Part shown: one piece after another, positions 25,701 to 35,973 of the stretch | Numbering within the stretch: the first letter of the stretch is position 1 | How the letters are laid out: each line of letters opens with the position of its first letter | Source of the DNA: Straminergon stramineum | Taxonomy: Eukaryota > Streptophyta > Bryopsida > Hypnales > Calliergonaceae | Direction: 5' to 3' | DNA: 64,000 nucleotides | Assembly (NCBI GenBank): GCA_963920665.1 | Contig: OY987269.1 | Location: 20,958,501 to 21,022,500 of the forward strand | The notes under the pieces: model-generated | What the model was told of the DNA's origin: nothing | Seen by the model: the letters and a program-made list of their open reading frames with translations, nothing else | Databases searched by the model: none | Program-made: the position numbers and the translations under genes

Positions 25701-26831
25701 GTATATCCTAGCATCACAAGTATTCAAGCATGTAGGTGATTTTTTGCAAAGTTTGCAAACTAAAGTAGAGTCTCTAGGAGTACCATACCCTACTGTAAAT
25801 GGAAACATTGTATAACCACTCCACTCTATTTCGTTTTTCTTAGAAGCCCTCTTCAAAAAGTTACACTTTGGATTCTCACAAGAAAGATACTCAGCGTAGT
25901 AAGACTTACGAAATTTGAGATTGTCAGAGTTGTGAATGTTTGTTGTCACCAACTTGCACCACGGGTGTCCATCGTACCGTTTGTCCAATCCTTCTAAGTT
26001 CTTGGCCGCCAAGGAAGATGAAGAAGAGCAATACGGAGGTAACTCAAAGATGACATCCCCGTTGAATATTGGTGGAAGAAACTGGACATGATGATGCTCA
26101 ACGTTCTTGAGATCCATTGTTGACAATTCATTCCTTGAGTGATACATATTGGAGAGTCTTCTCAAGCAATCCATTATACTTCCTCGGTCAAGTGGAGTTG
26201 GGTGCAATGGAGGTCGTGAGAAAGTAGTTTGAGCATGACTATTGGATGGGGTGTGTGATACAAAGTTTACAAGTGCCTTCTCACTCATCACAGGTAGAAA
26301 TTTGTGAGGTTTCTCTCTAAGTGTGAAGTTAGGGGATTCTCCTTCTGATTCACTAGACAACTCTATGATAGGATCCAATATCTCAACCTTCACTTTCTGA
26401 AGAATTTCACTGCTTGGGAGCATTGGTAAAAATTGGCAAGGTAGATTGGGAGAAACCGCTTGGGGCATGTAAGGGCAATGAGGCATGTCTACTATTGAAT
26501 TATCTGATTGTCGACTTACCACCTCAATGGATAGAGCTACCACAGACAATGGAAGCCCGTAGGCTCTATAATTTCCTATAGGCAAGTACCAACAATGACC
26601 TTCTTCTACGATGGACTTCACAACAAGGACAGACTGTTGTAACTAACCGGATTCAGACTTCCTTTCCTCTTCAACATAGATTGATGACTCTAGAAATGGA
26701 AAGCGTACGTGAAGGAGGTGGCTGAATACTTTAGCATGCCCTCCTTCGTCTATTGGAAACACTAGAGGAACCTCATGACCACCTACTCTAATGGAAGCCA
26801 TGATTACAACACATACAATGTAGAAAGGCAC
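22722..26831 (-). pseudogene. Decayed MULE-type transposase-like gene with SWIM zinc finger
   Basis: Read on the minus strand from 26831 or the ATG at 26801. Exon 1 ends at 24637 before GTAAGA, and exon 2 runs from 24110 (after TACTAG) to 22722; the 526-bp intron joins in phase 0. The N-terminal half has zinc-binding-like residues (CENPKC, CKLC and a distal HFGHHAHP) reminiscent of WRKY/GCM1-type fingers of Mutator-like proteins. Near 25080-24860 is a MULE transposase-like block (FKGFMVDSAMANWNVVRIVYG, RTCLLHW). Exon 2 ends with a SWIM pattern (CTC, then CKH) at about 22930-22860. Eleven in-frame stops occur, read 5' to 3' on minus with first bases at 26645, 25430, 24831, 24669, 23975 and 23399 (TAG), 24044, 23813, 23726 and 23420 (TGA), and 24855 (TAA). 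A two-base TG duplication near 25188 shifts the frame once. Not functional as it stands. Confidence 0.8.
24361..24464. repeat. Hairpin H1
   Basis: 104-bp near-perfect inverted repeat inside the intron of the minus-strand pseudogene. Outer arms start GGAAGGTACCAAAA and end TTTTGGTACCTCC; the centre is CATACCCTAGTTGG-ATCC-GATTGGGGTATG. It shares the central GGATCC region and the GGTACC near the arm ends with H2-H6 but not the middle arm sequence. Confidence 0.75.
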
Positions 26832-27498
26832 AATGAAAAAAATGGGTCATGAGAATGCACTAGCAAATTCTGCAACTTCATCAAATACTAGAATGTTTCA
26901 TTACTGTCGCCGTCAAATATGAAGAAAGTCAATACACTATACGGTATAGATTTGCCATCCATCTTCACTTTTGGCAGCTGTTTTAATATTGGCTTCCACT
27001 ACTTTCTTTAAGACTGTATTATTGAGAGACATTTAATTTGATAATGAGACTGGGCAGTTATGTCAGATAATATTTCAACACGTGTATTATGAAAGTGGCA
27101 TTGTAGTGTTTAATGCTCTCATCTTGCACTTGTAGTGGTGCTTCTCGAGAACAGTCATTGTCAGACTCACTTTACTTCCAAGACGACACCATCATGCCAC
27201 CTACCAAGTTCAAGGAGATGGACAGCTTTTCGGCGAATTAAACAACTTTTTTGAATTCTTATTTTACTCGTACAACGTGACCAATGTCAAAAATCTTCAT
27301 GATGTAACTGTATAAGTGTGTTGAACACTAGTTTTGAGTGAGTACATATTGGCCCCTTCTCCATGTATCAGTTCTCTCAATGTCTTTTCTCTAGTGCAGC
27401 ACTAGTTGTCATTAGGAAGAGTGTTCATGTGTGAGTTCCATTTCTTCATGTTGTTAGATATCCATAGTTGTAACTTTCGTAATCAGGACCACACTATC
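26832..27498. other. Intergenic region between divergent broken genes
   Basis: The minus-strand frame starts at 26801-26831 and the plus-strand exon starts near 27499, so this 0.7 kb would hold both promoters. No clear TATA box or other site stands out. Confidence 0.35.
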
Positions 27499-27753
27499 AA
27501 GAAGAGAAAGCGGCGTCCTTTGTATTTTTCATCTTCTAAAGAACTGAAGAAATCTAGGATGACTTGAGGGAAGAAGTTAATGTCCAAAATAGGTCAAGGG
27601 TCTGTTGGTGAACTACGCTAATCTCTATGCTTTGAAGGTGGAGGTAGCAACGAAGAACACATTGTTCAAGGCCACAATGTTGATGCATTGCTCGAATGGA
27701 ATGAAGAGACTGCAACTGCCCAAGGAGTCACAGCTTTGCACAATGTCTCCAAT

Positions 27754-29847
27754 GTAAGCCACTTTCAATTATTTTGCATTTTATTGATTGCATTCCATCA
27801 TTTAAGGTATTCTTTTATTGCATTTAGGCTTCAATATTATTGAATGAGGGTGAATCAATTTAGATCTATATATGCTTGGAGCACACTAAGACATTTAATT
27901 TGAAATCAATTAGTGAGGGATTCCGAAGTAGCAAAGGATATTGATGTTGTACTTAACTATCTCCGCTTATAACATGTGGTTTCAGTACCTCATATATTTG
28001 TGGGTGATTGCCAAATGGATTTCTCTATTTGTGTTGTATATTATTGCTATAGATTTCATTTAAGTAAATGACTATAGGTTCACGTCTACAAATGGCTAAT
28101 TATAATTACACTAAAGACCTCATGAGTTTAGAGGGTTTACAGTTTGCAGGATGCCTTTATAGTTGAAGTTTGTGTTAGGCCAATTGCATTGAGACAAAAG
28201 GGTAACCATATTAGTGTAACTCAGATTTGAAAGGTGACTTTATGAAGACCCTAGCAAAAGAATTTGAGCTTTAGCATTCTAAGAGTACTATGGGACCACT
28301 ATGAGGGAAGGGTCCCAAAAGGTAGTTGGCTTTACCAAATTAGGTAATAGATGAAAGAAGTATCTGAATGCATAGAATCACGAAATTCTATCTGTTTAAG
28401 ACTTCCTCAATTGTAGGGGCTTTGCATCTACTATCATAGATGAACAAGATATTCTTAAGGAACTTAGAGTGCTAAGTAATTGCCTTGAGGATACATCACT
28501 ATTTCATTTAATATATATTCTTGAGGGTGGGTAGGTTAATACATCTATAAAATACAATTACAACTACATTAAGTGACTTATTTTCCTTCACTATAAAAGG
28601 AATACTATACGAATATGCTTGAATATTATACGAATATGCTCGAATATTATACAGAAATGCTTGAATACTATACGGAATATTTGTATCCAAAATACACTTT
28701 AACACCGTCCTTAACTGATGAAGATTATCAGCTGCCACTAGCACATAATTGTCGATTCTGACTCAATACAGGAATTAGTATAAACTCTCAAGAAAACGTG
28801 CCTACTGAGTGCCGATAGTACTATATCATTAATGGAAGTTCATTCGACAGCCGATATTAAATCTCGGTTTCTTGATTAAAAAGCTCGATTATACAACGTG
28901 CACACATACTAATTCCATCGCTGAAATTAAGAACTCACTATTCATTTGCTTTTCTAAAAACAACTGCAATTGTCTTTGGAAACGCCATTTTCCAAATAAA
29001 ATTTAGAATCTCCACTTTTCATGTTCAGAATAGCAATATACTTCTTTGATGACAACACCTGTTGCGCTAGGCTTATGATAATTTTGGAAAAGACTGCTAA
29101 GTTTCAGCGAGAATGTAGATCTCCACTTGTGGCCGACGTGATCCGATATTCTAGTTCACATTTCTAATTTCTCAACAACTGCTTAGGGCTCTGAAATGAG
29201 ATCGTCCTCATCCCGCACAGCTTTTCTTCTGCTTTGCCTTGTCTCTAAACATCCTTGTGAGGTTATCAATTTTGAATTATTGTGACAGATGTGCACGGCC
29301 AAGAAACAAGTATAAGGAACTTGTGTAGTCGTATTAGGGAGGAAGGGAAAGTGCTACTGGAGGCAGATTATGGACAACCAACTCTTTCGCCTTTTGAGAA
29401 TCAGGTTTTCATCTTGCCGAACAAATAACTAGATTCTTTCTTCACTGTGTGAAGCACTCTGTTGGAATGATTTCTGTAAATGTCAACAAGCGCTCAATTT
29501 TGTTATTATATTAATTCACAAGCAATGCAAGTGTGCGCTAGATTCATGGATCTTAGAACAGGAGAGCTGAGTGTTTAGAGCTCATTCTTGTACCACTGCC
29601 ATGAGCTCACCAAAGTTAGAGATAGATTTAAAGATTTTACTCTTGCATATCGAGAAAAGATTTAAGCCATTCACAATAGAGTGATCACCACCAAATTCGA
29701 GCCACTTTCTGGTTGTTTGTATGGCAATGCCGTAGTGCATGCTTACGTGTTTGAATTCCAACTTTTGATGATCGTGGCGTCGTGACAGAATTGAATCAAT
29801 GAAACTTCTGCCATGCGAACTATGAGGGAAATAATTCATAAAAATAT
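27754..29847. other. Intronic non-coding DNA
   Basis: AT-rich, with a short run near 28600-28680 in which TATACGAATATGC and TTGAATATTATACG alternate (4-5 copies of about 24 bases). No gene recognised. Confidence 0.4.
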
Positions 29848-29955
29848 GCACAGGTACCGGAATTGGGAGTAGTGATAGGTACTTTGGGAAGCATAGTTGG
29901 ATCTGACTGTACTTCCCTGGGTATCTGTCACTACTCCCAATTCTGGTACCTGTGC
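29848..29955. repeat. Hairpin H2
   Basis: 108-bp inverted repeat. Left arm starts GCACAGGTACCGGAATTGGG and the right arm ends CCCAATTCTGGTACCTGTGC. Centre is AGTTGGATCTGACT. The arms match each other at nearly every position although most of the arm differs from the other hairpins. Confidence 0.85.
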
Positions 29956-30754
29956 GAGAGAAATTTGGTTATGCGAAAATACTAGACTGCTAGATGACTT
30001 CATGTATCGAACTGAACCTTTGTGTAAGTGAGCAACTTCTCTATTTGTGTTCAATGCTTCCTGAGATCTTGGTCGGTGGTTTGGGATTGAATTACTTTAG
30101 AGATTTGTTGTGCGATTTGCCATTAAGACTTTACGTCGATTATATTAAACTAATTATGCGTGAATAACTTTGAAGGAAATTGGCTGTTTGAATTCCTGTG
30201 AAGAAGACTAGTTGTTCGTATTCTTCGGAAGGAGAGTCATTGTCGAAATTTATGTGAACTTTGAAGGAGACTGTATTTTTGTTCAAATTCTCTTAAGGAG
30301 ACTTGTTGCTTTAAATTCATTATAGAGACTAGCCAAATTCAGCTCATGTTTTCATTACGTAAAGTGATCATTGTCTACTGCAATCTTTTAGTTTTTGAAC
30401 ATGGAGGAAGAAGGTCGAGGAGTATATTTAAAACAAGGTTTGGTAATTGATAAAGAAATTTGTAATGCATACAAAATATTTCACTATTGATATTGGAATC
30501 TTAAGTATTCTATACACCCTCAAGCTTGTGACTCAACTATAAATGTCCTCATAGCCGTATTGAAGGACTAATCCTGATCTCTCGGTAACGAAGATAGTAC
30601 GTAAGAGTCCTGGATTACGAAGTTCCTTCAGTCATGAACTATTTTTGTTCCCAAATGTTGAGTTAGGGTTATTTAGTTGGTTTTAGAATACAATGAATCA
30701 AAGAAATAGAGGCCTTTGAAGTTCTTTATCTATATATTTTTTAACTATGTCATG
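29956..30754. other. Intronic non-coding DNA
   Basis: Contains a loose repetition of phrases such as TTGAATTCCTGTGAAG and GAAGGAGACT around 30170-30320. No gene recognised. Confidence 0.35.
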
Positions 30755-30856
30755 GTGGTACCATTTTCAGAGGTAGAAGCAAGGTCCCTTGGAAGCATAG
30801 TTGGATCCGACTGTGCTTCCAGGGGTACTTGGTGCTACCCCTAAAAATGGTACCAC
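30755..30856. repeat. Hairpin H3
   Basis: 102-bp inverted repeat: GTGGTACCATTTTCAG on the left, CTAAAAATGGTACCAC on the right, centre GTTGGATCCGAC. About 85 percent of arm positions pair. Confidence 0.85.
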
Positions 30857-31586
30857 TAGGTATTACTAAAATAGTAAAACAATTTCACTTCTAGTCAAGA
30901 CATGGTGTATTGACTATTGACCCACCTTCAATTACAAATGAGTAGCACAACAGGTTTTTGAACATGTCCTCTTAGCTTTTATCAATTATGAAGGCAACAA
31001 AATGTAACTTAAGTAGAATAGGATTAGAAGTTGATTTTGTTGGATTGGAAGTTGATTAAAAGATTTATTGGCACCTAATTGATTTCTTTAGTATTGTCCC
31101 CCAAAGAGAAGAACAAATATCAATTCAAAGTAGAAGGGGTACCACATTGACAAGGAAACATTAATCTCCATGGACACTTTAAAATGTTTTGTTTATTTTG
31201 ATGTACCAAAACGAGGGGTAGCACCAGGTACCCTTGGAAGCACAATCGGATCCAACTATGCTTCTAGGGATGCTTGGTGCTACCCTTGAAAATGGTACCA
31301 CCAGGATATTACTCAAAACATTTCAATTCTAACAAATAGGCTTGGTATGTTTTTTTCAATTTGTTCCTTTTGTTTTTATAAGTTGAGAAGGCTAGGAAAT
31401 GTAACTAAAAAAGGAGAGGAATTTAAGTTTCAAATGTTTTAGAAATTGTTTTGGAGATGGACTAGTATTTGATTTTCTTTGTCTTCCTTGCCAAAGGGTT
31501 TAGGAAATATCTATTGATTTTATTCAAAGCAAAAAAGGTACCACATCGATGGGAAAAAAATAAATGCTTTGGAAGCTTTAAAAAGT
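30857..31586. repeat. Tandemly duplicated spacer around hairpins H3-H5
   Basis: The DNA after H3 and after H4 is related (GGTACCACTAGGTATTACT and GGTACCACCAGGATATTACT, then a later block ending AATGTAACT). The DNA before H4 and before H5 is related too (GGGGTACCACATTGAC and AAGGTACCACATCGAT, then TTTTGTTT). Hairpin centres are 445 and 400 bases apart. So H3, H4 and H5 lie in a diverged tandem repeat. Confidence 0.6.
31200..31303. repeat. Hairpin H4
   Basis: 104-bp inverted repeat with centre AATCGGATCCAACT. Its left outer arm (GATGTACCAAAACGAGG) resembles that of H5, while its right outer arm (GAAAATGGTACCACC) resembles that of H3, so its outermost bases pair less well. Confidence 0.75.
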
Positions 31587-31713
31587 TTTGTTTCTTTTGG
31601 TATACCCAAAAGAGAGGTAGCATCAAGTACCCTTGGAAGCACAATCAAATCCGATTGTGCTTCCAAGGATACTTGGTGCTACCCCTCTTTTGGGTACACC
31701 AAAAGAAACAAAG
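31587..31713. repeat. Hairpin H5
   Basis: The longest of the set, 127 bp. Arms of about 60 bases pair with only five differences, all transitions and no indels (TTTGTTTCTTTTGGTATACC on the left; its partner ends GGTGTACC read on the other strand). Centre: GCACAATC-AAATCC-GATTGTGC. Confidence 0.9.
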
Positions 31714-31843
31714 AAATTTTTTCCAAATTTAAACTTCGTGTGCCCTCAGGGAAATCTAATCTTTTTTCTAGTAGTCTTCTTGCTCTCGCATAGGGTGAAT
31801 ATTGGTTTTCTTATGATGGTAAAATAAAAAAACTAATTAATCA

Positions 31844-31945
31844 TATGATACCTTGGGGTACCATCAAGTATCCCTAGAAGCACAGTCGGATCTGACTGTG
31901 CTTCTAGGGGTATTTGTTGCTACCTCTAAATGTGGTACCACATAC
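31844..31945. repeat. Hairpin H6
   Basis: About 102 bp. Inner stem CCCTAGAAGCACAGTC pairs perfectly across a GGATCT centre. Outer arms contain GGTACC on both sides with a small deletion on the left. Confidence 0.8.
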
Positions 31946-32307
31946 TTCTAATGTAGATTAAGAGAAATGAAAGTTATGTAATGAAAGATTGTTGAGGTTT
32001 TCCAATAGAAACATCTTAAAGTGATTCTCAGTGTAATCATTTATTGCATTGTGATTTAACAACTCATTCTCTTGTGGGATTTGTTTTGTTTGGAGTGGGT
32101 TGAAGGCGAGTTTGTGGTCTTTGTTAAGTTTTTGGATACATGGACACATGCTAATAATGTCTTGGATAGTTGAAAACGCTACAAATTATTGCATGCTTAC
32201 TTCATCCTAGAGACACTTTTAAGTTGCAAAATACTTAATATTTATTAGATTGTCATATAATCTTAGATGGTCAATATATTTCTGACCTTCTCTTCTTTGA
32301 TATGTAG
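31946..32307. other. Intronic non-coding DNA before the second exon
   Basis: AT-rich, ending in a pyrimidine-rich stretch and the acceptor at 32306-32307. No other feature. Confidence 0.4.
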
Positions 32308-33139
32308 ATGCCAACGCCACTTCGCAATGAAGGTCAAGCAACTTCATCAAGGGCAACAAGCATAGAGGTTGCAATTGTTGAGCCTAGAGGCCACGTTGAA
32401 CCCATAACCCCTGCCATTGACCACCTTGGCATCTTCAGTGAGTCTGATGCTGAAGATGATGTAGAAGAAGACTTGGTAAGTCTTGGAGACATATTGGACG
32501 CATGTGACCGGGCTTGTGACTATGTCAAGCAACCCCATGGTAGTCATTTTAGTGGCAAAGCTATCCGAAAACGCAAACGATAGCCAATTTTTTCACCTGA
32601 GACTTCTAACCAAGAATACACTTCTAAGAGTGAATCCTCAGTCTCCGTTGCTAGTCCAAAGTTTGAGGAGGTGTGCAACTGTGCTTCTAGTGGTATTGTG
32701 GGCAAGTAAGAAGTGGTTATTACTAGGGGAGGACACTCCCCGCGCTTTACAAAGTGACCTGCGGCGAAAAATAGGGATTTAATTCATCATAGGTAAAATT
32801 TATAAAGATTTTACATTTAAAGAAGGGGACTTAAAAAGTGACATGTCTTTTATAAGTAAAATAGATACCCGAAAATTATGGTCCATTAATTATTTTTTAA
32901 ATGTAAAATAGGGGCCAAAGAATAGGATCCAAGGAATTCTATTTACTAGGTTCAGTTATGGTTATGCTACAGTACTAGTAAGATACAGGTACTATACAAA
33001 TCTGAAGTATAACTACAACATATCTTGTAGTCAGTCGATGAATGGGGTAGTTTCCATCTGTTCTGTCTGTTAAGTTTAACGACTACTGCTAGGGTTTAGG
33101 CGCGAACGATAATTTCGAGGTTGGGAGGGAGGCGCGGCG

Positions 33140-33311
33140 GCGTGTGTTCACGAATTTGTTTGCAAATCTGGGTGCGGTTGAGGGTTAATCGCGCGATCAG
33201 GGGGGCAGCTTGTTGAGGGACGGCAGCGTGTGTTCACGAATTTGTTTGCAATCTGGGTGCGGTTTAGGGTTAATCGCGCGATGAGTTCTGCTGCTTGTTG
33301 AGGGACGGCAG
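33140..33311. repeat. 86-bp tandem repeat, two copies
   Basis: GCGTGTGTTCACGAATTTG occurs at 33140 and 33226, followed by matching DNA to TTGTTGAGGGACGGCAGCG. Inside the PPR-carrying element. Confidence 0.85.
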
Positions 33312-33474
33312 CGTGGAGATGGTGTTTCCGATTCGCGCGATCAGTTCTTCGGCTGAACCGTGGAGGCTGCTCTTGGGGATGGCATGCGTTTGGTTGTGGG
33401 TGCGCGATCAGATTGGTGGTGGGCTTAGGGTGAGGAGGTGAACGAAGGGGTCGGCGATTCCTTGTGCGGGGGCG

Positions 33475-33560
33475 CTTGCTTGTGTGTGCGCGATCAGTTG
33501 TTTGTGCCCGATCAGTTGTTTGTGCGCGACCAGTTGTTTGTGCGCAATCAGTTGTGGAAT
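33475..33560. repeat. Short tandem repeat, about 18-bp unit
   Basis: TGCGCGATCAGTTGTTTG recurs four times with single-base changes (TGCCCGATCAG, TGCGCGACCAG, TGCGCAATCAG). Confidence 0.8.
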
Positions 33561-33589
33561 TCTGTTTTGGGGTCAGCGGCGTGACAAAG

Positions 33590-33825
33590 GTGTTCCCGAT
33601 TCCTGGTGCGGGGTTTGCTTTTGAGGGGTGCGCGATCACCGATTCCTGGCGCGGGGTTTGCTTTTGCGGGGTGCGCGATCACCGATTCCTGGTGCGGGGT
33701 TTTGCTTTTGCGGGGTGCGCGATCAGTTCTGCCTGGTGCGGGGTTTGCTCTTGCGGTGTGCGCGATCAGTTCTGTCTGGTGCGGGGTTTGCTTTTGCGGG
33801 GTGCGCGATCAGTTCTGCTTGGGTG
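33590..33825. repeat. 43-bp minisatellite, five copies
   Basis: CTGGTGCGGGGTTTGCTTTT followed by GCGGGGTGCGCGATCA begins at about 33602, 33645, 33688, 33732 and 33775. Because 43 is not a multiple of three, all three frames are read in turn, giving spurious open frames. Confidence 0.9.
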
Positions 33826-33886
33826 TGCAAGGTTCACCAGCGTGGAGGATGGTGTTCGGGATTGCTACAATGGGATGTACGGGGGG

Positions 33887-34470
33887 CAATGCGCTTGTTC
33901 ACATGCATTGTAAATGTGGCAGTGTGGATGATGCACAATGCGCTTGTTCACATGTTTGGTAAATGTGGCAGTGTGGATGATGCACAATGCGCTTGTTCAC
34001 ATGTGTGGTAAATGTGGCAGTGTGGATGATGCACAAGTGAAGGAGGAGTTGTGGAGGATCGCATGAATTGCATGGACCGTGAGGATTGGTGGAGTCGCTG
34101 AACATGGCTGTGGGCACAAACCAGTTGAAGTGCTTCTTCAAGTGCAACCGGTTGGCCCTAAACCAAATGCTATTCCTTATGCAATTTTTTTGAATGCATG
34201 TGCACATCTTGGGGCCTTGTAGAGCTGAAAGTAGAGCTGAAAGGAGGACTTCAGTCACATTTGTGTGTGAGGGATGCACTTGTTCACATGTATTGGAAGT
34301 GTGGCATCCTTTTTGATGCATGACTGTTTTCTGAGAGGCTGCTGGTTTTGTCAATCAGACTTGTGACTTGTGATTTATGGGGTGCAGTGTAATCACTTGG
34401 AATGTGATGATTGGTGGATTTGCAGAACATGGTTGTAGGAGTGAAGGAGCTGATCACTTCTCCAATTGGT
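33887..34470 (+). pseudogene. Fragments of a PLS-type pentatricopeptide-repeat gene
   Basis: Three tandem 49-bp copies (33887, 33936, 33985) encode ALVHMFGKCGSVDDA, the familiar LVxMYxKCGxxxDA motif of plant PPR proteins. Downstream are related pieces in various frames: GGVAEHGCG and VGPKPNAIPYAIFLNACAHL at about 34085-34210, RDALVHMYWKCG at 34270-34310, and VITWNVMIGGFAEHGC at 34390-34440. Intact PPR proteins of this type bind organelle RNA. Here stops and frameshifts, including the 49-bp duplications, rule out a working protein. Probably captured host sequence inside the element 32726-35068. Confidence 0.75.
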
Positions 34471-34590
34471 TTGGGGTGACTATGAGTCTCATGTACAAGT
34501 AGACATTTGTGTCATAGACTCTAAATTTTTTTTCACATGTGTTGGATGGCTTAGAACTGCAGCTTGTTGCCATAGTTCTTGTAAATGATT

Positions 34591-34710
34591 TGTAATGTTT
34601 GTGTTTTTTAACACCTTTAGTACATTAAACTCTTTCATTACTTTTTCATTTGTAATGTTTGTGTTTTTTAACACATTTTGTACATTAAACTCTTTCATTA
34701 CTTTGTCATT
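34591..34710. repeat. 60-bp direct duplication
   Basis: TGTAATGTTTGTGTTTTTTA at 34591 recurs at 34651, with nearly identical sequence to the end of each copy (CTTTCATTACTTT). AT-rich, inside the PPR-carrying element. Confidence 0.85.
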
Positions 34711-35356
34711 TGTAATGTCTTGCTTTTATTTAGCATTTGTGCATGTATTTGTCTTCAAGTATGCATTCTAATGTAAACACATCCATTTTTTGCCTTAAAG
34801 TTGAATCTTGTGGGTGTACAGGGCATATCTTGTCACTTTAATTCTCATTACTTGTTAAATTAGTTTTGTTCTTTATAAAGAAAATAGCCTCTAATAAATT
34901 CAGCCTATGTACGTATTATAAGTAAAGATAGGCATGATAATATGGGCTCTAGGGGGGTTTATAAGTAATTATAGGGGCCTGAAAATTCAAAAAAATAAAT
35001 AAATACCCCCCCTAAAAATACCCCAGCGCCGCACGTGGTACCCAGAAAATACGAAGAGTGTCCTCCCCGGGTGTTATTATACACTTGAGCTCTGACTGAG
35101 ACTACTCCATTGACATAGATTGATTGAAGTATGGAGTATATATATTGCCTTAGATGTGAGATTTACATATCTCATAAACGGCTTTAGTAAGGCTAATCAT
35201 TCATGATGTAATAATCAACATTGTTCTATAATTTTGATTTTGTACCTTAAAGTTTCTCTACTGCATTATTTCTTGTCTCTAAGGCTTTGTATCTCAATTT
35301 CTATTTATGATTTTGATTATTGTGGATATCATATTCTGTTGACTTTTATTTCCCAG

Positions 35357-35973
35357 ATGGATGTATCGCTCGTGAATGAAACACAGGAAGAGACAATTCT
35401 AGAGACTCTTGGAACTGATAATACAACTCAACCTGATATTGAAGTTCAGGAAGAGGGAGACTTGATGGAAGACGATGTTGAAGAGGACGAAGAGAAGGAG
35501 TTACTTGAGGATGAACTCCGTCGTCTACAGAAAGTGGACTCCGTGGCTACAATTGCGATGTTGAGGGTGAAACTAGAAAAGCTCTTTCGACTTCTAATTC
35601 CTTTGTGTCGACTCGTGGCTACGGCCATGGTGAGGCCTACACTTTCCTGTGATATCAAAAAGCTTGAGATTGAATTTGTCTTTGGATATCGTCAAGGTGC
35701 TGCAATATTTTATGTTTCCACAACAAACGAGTCCGGTGAGTCAATGGAATTCACGAAGGAAGAGATGAATGCTTGGGATTCTCTATGGAAAAAAGAGAAC
35801 GACACCTTCAACAAGTATGTCGAATCCGTTGTGTCATTGAATTACTTGAAGAATTTGAAGTTCTTCATTTGCAACAGAAATCACCGTTTCCAAGTGTCGC
35901 GACGTGAAATTTTATTTCTTATGGTTTATTTAGGAAGACTAATCGGAAACCCAGAAGTAGGTATCCGGATCTA
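35357..35973 (+). pseudogene. Acidic hypothetical exon, probable continuation of the interrupted plus-strand gene
   Basis: An open frame of about 205 codons follows a good acceptor (TTTATTTCCCAG, AG at 35355-35356). The first 60 residues are strongly acidic (EEGDLMEDDVEEDEEKE) and the rest resembles a folded domain (NESGESMEFTKEEMNAWDSL, then FFICNRNHRFQ). I do not recognise the family. It lies on the same strand as the exons at 27499 and 32308, separated from them by the PPR-carrying element, so it may be their third exon. The last 20 codons may be readthrough into the following retroelement-like DNA. Confidence 0.45.

Larger units (their letters stand above)
27499..32583 (+). pseudogene. 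Broken plus-strand gene of unknown function (exons 27499-27753 and 32308-32583)
   Basis: The first recognisable exon has a basic stretch (KKRKRR, a possible nuclear signal) and ends HNVSN at a donor AATGTAAGCC (GT at 27754). It contains a TGA at 27565 and a TAA at 27619 in an otherwise open frame. The next exon starts at 32308 after TTTGATATGTAG and encodes an acidic segment (SESDAEDDVEEDL) ending in KRKR before a stop at 32581. Both junctions are phase 0, so joining them is reasonable but inferred. The 4.55-kb intron holds hairpins H2-H6. I do not recognise the family. Its head-to-head placement with the MULE-type gene suggests the two could be parts of one large transposon, unproven. Confidence 0.45.
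32726..35068. mobile_element. Pack-type DNA element carrying PPR gene fragments, 2343 bp
   Basis: A perfect 13-base inverted repeat, GGGGAGGACACTC at 32726-32738 and its reverse complement at 35056-35068, bounds a segment whose centre (33070-34050) is far richer in GC than its surroundings. TGCGGCG followed by an A/T run also occurs just inside both ends, suggesting longer degenerate terminal repeats. GTTATTA lies 3 bases outside the left end and 4 outside the right, perhaps a decayed target duplication. There is no transposase; the cargo is minisatellite DNA plus parts of a pentatricopeptide-repeat gene. The ends and captured gene fit a Mutator-like Pack-MULE best, but the superfamily is not certain. 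It lies between two exon-like parts of the plus-strand gene. Confidence 0.65.

Noticed and set aside
33464..34011. Open frames of 118-149 codons in the GC-rich element
   Set aside because: They are alternative readings of the 18-, 43- and 49-bp tandem repeats.
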